Positions 50,168 to 51,202 of a DNA stretch of 51,202 bases are shown piece after piece. Source of the DNA: Lingula anatina. Taxonomy: Eukaryota > Brachiopoda > Lingulata > Lingulida > Lingulidae. The stretch's first letter is position 1, and each line of letters starts with the position of its first letter. Where the stretch lies: assembly GCF_001039355.2 (NCBI RefSeq), contig NW_019775793.1, forward strand, positions 137,522 to 188,723, in the 5' to 3' direction. The translations under genes were made by a program, and so were the position numbers. The notes beneath the pieces are model-generated. The model had not been told where the DNA came from and did no database searches. It saw nothing but the letters and a program-made list of their open reading frames with translations.

Positions 50168-50307
50168 CTGAACGGAGAAAACTCCATGTCAATTTCAAGA
50201 GAAACAAGACGACATTATACTTAAGTAAAATTTGTTTGTGATTCAATTTCTGGAAACTCCTCTTGTTGCTACTTATTTTACTTAGTAGGGAGGTTCAATA
50301 GAGAGAA

Positions 50308-50677
50308 ATGAAAATAACGCAACAAGTAGTGAAAGGTGCTGAGATCGTAGCTGCGCTCGTGTTTATGGCAGTGATTTGTTCAGCTTCACCCAGGTCTACT
50401 ATAGACAGCAGTGACATTAAATTTTTTAACGAATTTTTCTCCTGTCCACCATGCGATAGGAGCACCTGTCCAGCGATTCCTTTGACCTGCGAACCTATCC
50501 TCGAGCCCGGTCGCTGCGGGTGCTGCCTCACATGTGCACTCAAATTAGGTGACTTGTGCGGCGTGCGCACTCGGCGGTGTGGAAGAGGCCTGCAGTGTAG
50601 ACCCAGAGTCGGAGCGGAGCACCCCTTACGGGACATTCTAGCAGGGAAAGGAATGTGCACAACGGATCCCCGTCTAA
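50308..50677 (+). CDS. IGFBP-domain secreted protein, first coding exon (3' part outside window)
   Basis: Insulin-like growth factor-binding proteins carry an N-terminal Cys-rich domain that binds IGF. The exon encodes 123 residues plus one base (phase 1) and ends at CTAA|GTAAGT. A signal peptide covers about 1-27 (EIVAALVFMAVICSA). Twelve cysteines follow in IGFBP order: CPPC, STC, LTC, then the hallmark GRCGCCLTC, then GDLCGV, RRCGRGLQC and GKGMC. The HPLRDILAGKGMC end closely resembles the end of the vertebrate IGFBP1-6 N-domain, which sets it apart from IGFBP7, HTRA or CCN proteins. Whether a thyroglobulin type-1 C-domain follows cannot be seen. The start Met is the first in frame, preceded by promoter-like motifs. 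Confidence 0.88.
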
Positions 50678-51144
50678 GTAAGTTTGTGGAAATAACCATC
50701 AGATTGATCTTGGTTCATTTTGGTTTGTTGTGTCTGGCTTAGTTTTTCTTGTTTGCTGTCTTGGTAGCGTGTGGTTAGCTTTAGTTGGTTTTGTACTTGC
50801 TTGCGTTTCTTTGTTGTCAGTAGTAGGCCTATCTAAACAGGGCATTGAAATGAAAGCGTCAGTAAATGAAATGTTTAAAGAGAATGGATATTGAGCTAGA
50901 TGTTCTTTTTATTCATACTTGTTGCGAATTATCGATGAGACAAATTCCCTGTATACAACACGCACTTCTCGTGCGTAAAAAGAATTTAGTATTTCTCATT
51001 TTCTGGCTTACTTTCTACTGCCACCTTCCACAAGTCTGGACAGCACGCAATCACTGTGTTCGTTAATTGAGCTGTTTTGTGTTTGCCAGTATGTATTTTC
51101 CGGTTGCATGCCACTGGCGGATCCAAGATTTGCAAAGGTGATTG

Positions 51145-51195
<51 letters not shown>

Positions 51196-51202
51196 GGGGC
51201 TT
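50678..51202 (+). other. First intron (partial) of the IGFBP-like gene
   Basis: Non-coding sequence after the donor at 50678 to the window end, with one TAGGCCTA palindrome at 50824-50831 and a terminal GT/poly-G tract. Confidence 0.6.
51147..51199. repeat. GT microsatellite running into poly-G
   Basis: GT units at 51147-51178, then 21 G residues at 51179-51199, three bases before the window end. The long G-run may be real or a sequencing artefact at a contig end. Confidence 0.85.

Larger units (their letters stand above)
44221..50307. other. Intergenic region between FSIP2-like and IGFBP-like genes
   Basis: FSIP2-like 3' UTR with AATAAA at 44653-44658 and 44686-44691. The rest is AT-rich with a TTTA microsatellite at 46395-46428, a short direct repeat GTCATGAGGAC near 48583, and promoter-like motifs near 50019-50167. 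Open frames at 45741-46059 (two overlapping) and 47492-47800 (minus strand) have no recognisable domain or splice context. Confidence 0.45.

Noticed and set aside
1-51202. CRISPR arrays, bacterial operons, intact retroelements, tRNA or rRNA genes
   Set aside because: I saw no evenly spaced repeats of the right kind, no reverse transcriptase or transposase motifs and no tRNA/rRNA signatures. The simple repeats are ordinary microsatellites.

Overview
The window is eukaryotic and looks like an AT-rich invertebrate animal genome. It has many short exons with GT-AG introns, AATAAA polyadenylation signals, simple repeats and assembly Ns. The gene set points to a marine animal, perhaps an invertebrate deuterostome: a CCPG1/PBXIP1-type ER receptor, SIAH, a CD225/dispanin protein, an FSIP2-like sperm protein and a canonical IGFBP domain. 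The species cannot be fixed from sequence alone. All six recognised genes lie on the + strand.

Layout. 1-2681 is flank with a possible promoter (E-box, TATA, M-box palindrome). 2682-11919 is a 13-exon gene for an ER-phagy receptor of the CCPG1 family; it keeps an N-terminal LIR, two FIP200-binding-type motifs, a membrane span and a coiled-coil/basic lumenal part. 11920-14628 is flank holding a 458-base assembly gap between two poly-T runs. 14629-15802 is a three-exon Ly6/uPAR (three-finger), probably GPI-anchored protein. 15803-18915 is non-coding, with dispersed short repeats and a CRE pair. 18916-21128 is a six-exon SIAH E3 ubiquitin ligase. 23720-24838 is a three-exon CD225/dispanin (IFITM-like) membrane protein. 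26854-44220 is a fibrous sheath-interacting protein 2 (FSIP2)-like gene with a large last exon. 50308 onward is the first coding exon of an IGFBP-domain secreted protein whose remainder lies beyond the window.

The FSIP2-like locus contains a 5.3-5.4 kb near-identical direct duplication (30467-35809 and 35814-41194) joined at a single N in the middle of an exon. I read it as two unmerged haplotypes, not a biological duplication. With one copy removed the gene gives a clean 17-exon, about 1832-residue model with all splice phases matching.

The genes are not an obvious functional cluster. The most interesting biology is (i) an array of about nine amphipathic helices in the FSIP2-like last exon, several of which fit the A-kinase-anchoring helix pattern; (ii) a CRE cluster just upstream of that gene; (iii) an invertebrate CCPG1-type receptor with its autophagy-docking motifs intact; and (iv) enrichment of TA-NNNN-TA palindromes (TAGGCCTA, TACATGTA), including paralogous sites that differ by the palindrome itself. 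I recognised no tRNA, rRNA, CRISPR array or intact transposon.
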